Shown here: piece by piece, positions 63,389-64,000 of the stretch | Layout of the letters: each line of letters begins with the position of its first letter | Numbering within the stretch: position 1 is the first letter of the stretch | From: Azotosporobacter soli | GTDB lineage: Bacteria; Bacillota; Negativicutes; SG130 | DNA length: 64,000 nt | Reading direction: 5' to 3' | NCBI RefSeq assembly: GCF_030542965.1 | Contig: NZ_JAUAOA010000002.1 | Coordinates: 285,744 to 349,743, forward strand | Translations under genes and position numbers: made by a program | Notes under the pieces: generated by a model | Told to the model about the DNA's origin: nothing | Seen by the model: only the letters and a program-made list of their open reading frames with translations | Databases searched by the model: none

Positions 63389-64000
63389 CTAGTTCACCCT
63401 CTCCACCTTCAACTTCAAACGCAGCGGCCCCGCCGTGTGGACGTCGCCTTCCGCGGTCGCGCTGATGCGCAGGGTGGCGCTGCCGCCGTTCGCCGCCTGC
63501 TTCATTTGCGCAACGGTATCATAGAACATCATCCCGTCCATCACGCCAACCGTGCCGCGCAGCGGTTCGGGCAGCACGCCCTGTTTGACCGCGTCGACAT
63601 TGAGCTGGCGCAAAAAGAACATCAAGGCTTCGGAATAGTCCCGTTCCTGGCTGACATGGATCAGCTGACTGTATACGGTGCTGCCGCCGCGGTAGATGAG
63701 AAGGTTTGGATGCAGATCGAATCCGGCGACCACCGGTTCGCCGTAGACGATATTGCCAGCCGCCACAATCCTGACGACATACGAAGCGGGTGTTTCACGC
63801 ATCGACTTGCTGACCCTGTCGAATTCTCCCTGCGAAACCCAGAGCACTTCCGTATCCGGTTTGCTGATCTCGAACTTCTGCTGCAGATCCCGGTTCGTAT
63901 TAAACAGCATCTGGCGCAGATTCTGTTCCGCCTCGTCCTGACCGGTCGCACTGTCGATCACCGCACTGGCCAGAAGTTCTCCTGAGCGGAAAACGATCAT
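63389..64000 (-). CDS. DUF3084-like protein, C-terminal fragment
   Basis: 203 codons ending at 63389; the gene runs past the right edge. The frame happens to begin with ATG at 64000, but the protein is likely longer. The text SGELLASAVIDSATGQDEAEQ, VLWVSQGEFDRVSKSMRETP, AASYVVRIV-type strand and VYGEPVVAGFDLHPNLLIYRGG fit the C-terminal end of DUF3084 proteins (coiled-coil envelope proteins of unknown function). It is followed directly by the YqgF-like gene. Confidence 0.65.
   Translation of the reverse strand: MIVFRSGELLASAVIDSATGQDEAEQNLRQMLFNTNRDLQQKFEISKPDTEVLWVSQGEFDRVSKSMRETPASYVVRIVAAGNIVYGEPVVAGFDLHPNLLIYRGGSTVYSQLIHVSQERDYSEALMFFLRQLNVDAVKQGVLPEPLRGTVGVMDGMMFYDTVAQMKQAANGGSATLRISATAEGDVHTAGPLRLKLKVERVN

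Noticed and set aside
63215..63985. Plus-strand open frame of 256 codons at the right end
   Set aside because: Antisense to the YqgF-like and DUF3084-like genes, which have recognisable motifs and a joined stop/start.

Overview
The window carries the lipopolysaccharide (LPS) locus of a diderm Firmicute, most likely a member of the Negativicutes (Sporomusa/Selenomonas-type). Three outer-membrane porins with an N-terminal S-layer-homology (SLH) domain (OmpM type) sit beside a complete ADP-heptose pathway, five family-9 (heptosyltransferase-type) glycosyltransferases, an LptD-like protein and a WaaL-like ligase. Nearly every gene is on the minus strand, so the text below follows transcription from the right edge to the left edge.

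Right part (about 64.0 to 40.0 kb, GC visibly above 50 percent): the C-terminus of a DUF3084-type protein and a YqgF/RuvX-like protein; three ompM-like porins with strong intrinsic terminators, two of which share a conserved structured 5' leader; two small secreted proteins of unknown function; an LptD-like protein; and the LPS inner-core block. That block holds split hldA and hldC, a second hldA, hldD, gmhA, gmhB, waaC/waaF-like and other GT9 enzymes, GT2 and GT4 transferases and an acyltransferase. Together these make ADP-L-glycero-D-manno-heptose, build the core and deliver LPS to the outer membrane.

Middle part (about 39.9 to 31.8 kb): WaaL-like ligase, CgeB-like and GT9/GT4 transferases, a FlaA1/PglF-type membrane dehydratase and a PglC-type phosphoglycosyl transferase (a TTG start is inferred). 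A 17-bp perfect hairpin ends this unit. A winged-helix regulator with a degenerate nucleotidyltransferase-like domain then opens the next one.

Left part (about 31.2 kb to 1, generally AT-richer and mosaic): a tightly packed operon for a nonulosonic (pseudaminic-like) acid: PseB, PseC, PseF/SpsF, PseG-like and PseI. Interleaved are genes not needed for plain pseudaminate: an aldo/keto reductase, a class-III aminotransferase, an ATP-grasp ligase, a deacetylase-like protein, a second DegT aminotransferase and a 625-residue HMGL-like aldolase with an unrecognised C-terminal half. This sub-cluster is the best candidate for an undescribed pathway, possibly synthesis and attachment of an unusual acyl or amino-acyl group. 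Downstream are methyltransferases, a FemAB/GNAT protein, a PglK-like ABC flippase, a pyruvyl-transferase-like protein, a capsule-synthase-like protein, an MBOAT/SGNH O-acetylation pair, a decayed second copy of the ABC flippase, and a dTDP-amino-sugar block (rfbA, rfbB, GNAT, DegT) running off the left edge.

No rRNA, tRNA, CRISPR array, intact transposase or prophage was seen. All homology statements come from reading motifs by eye; no database search was run.
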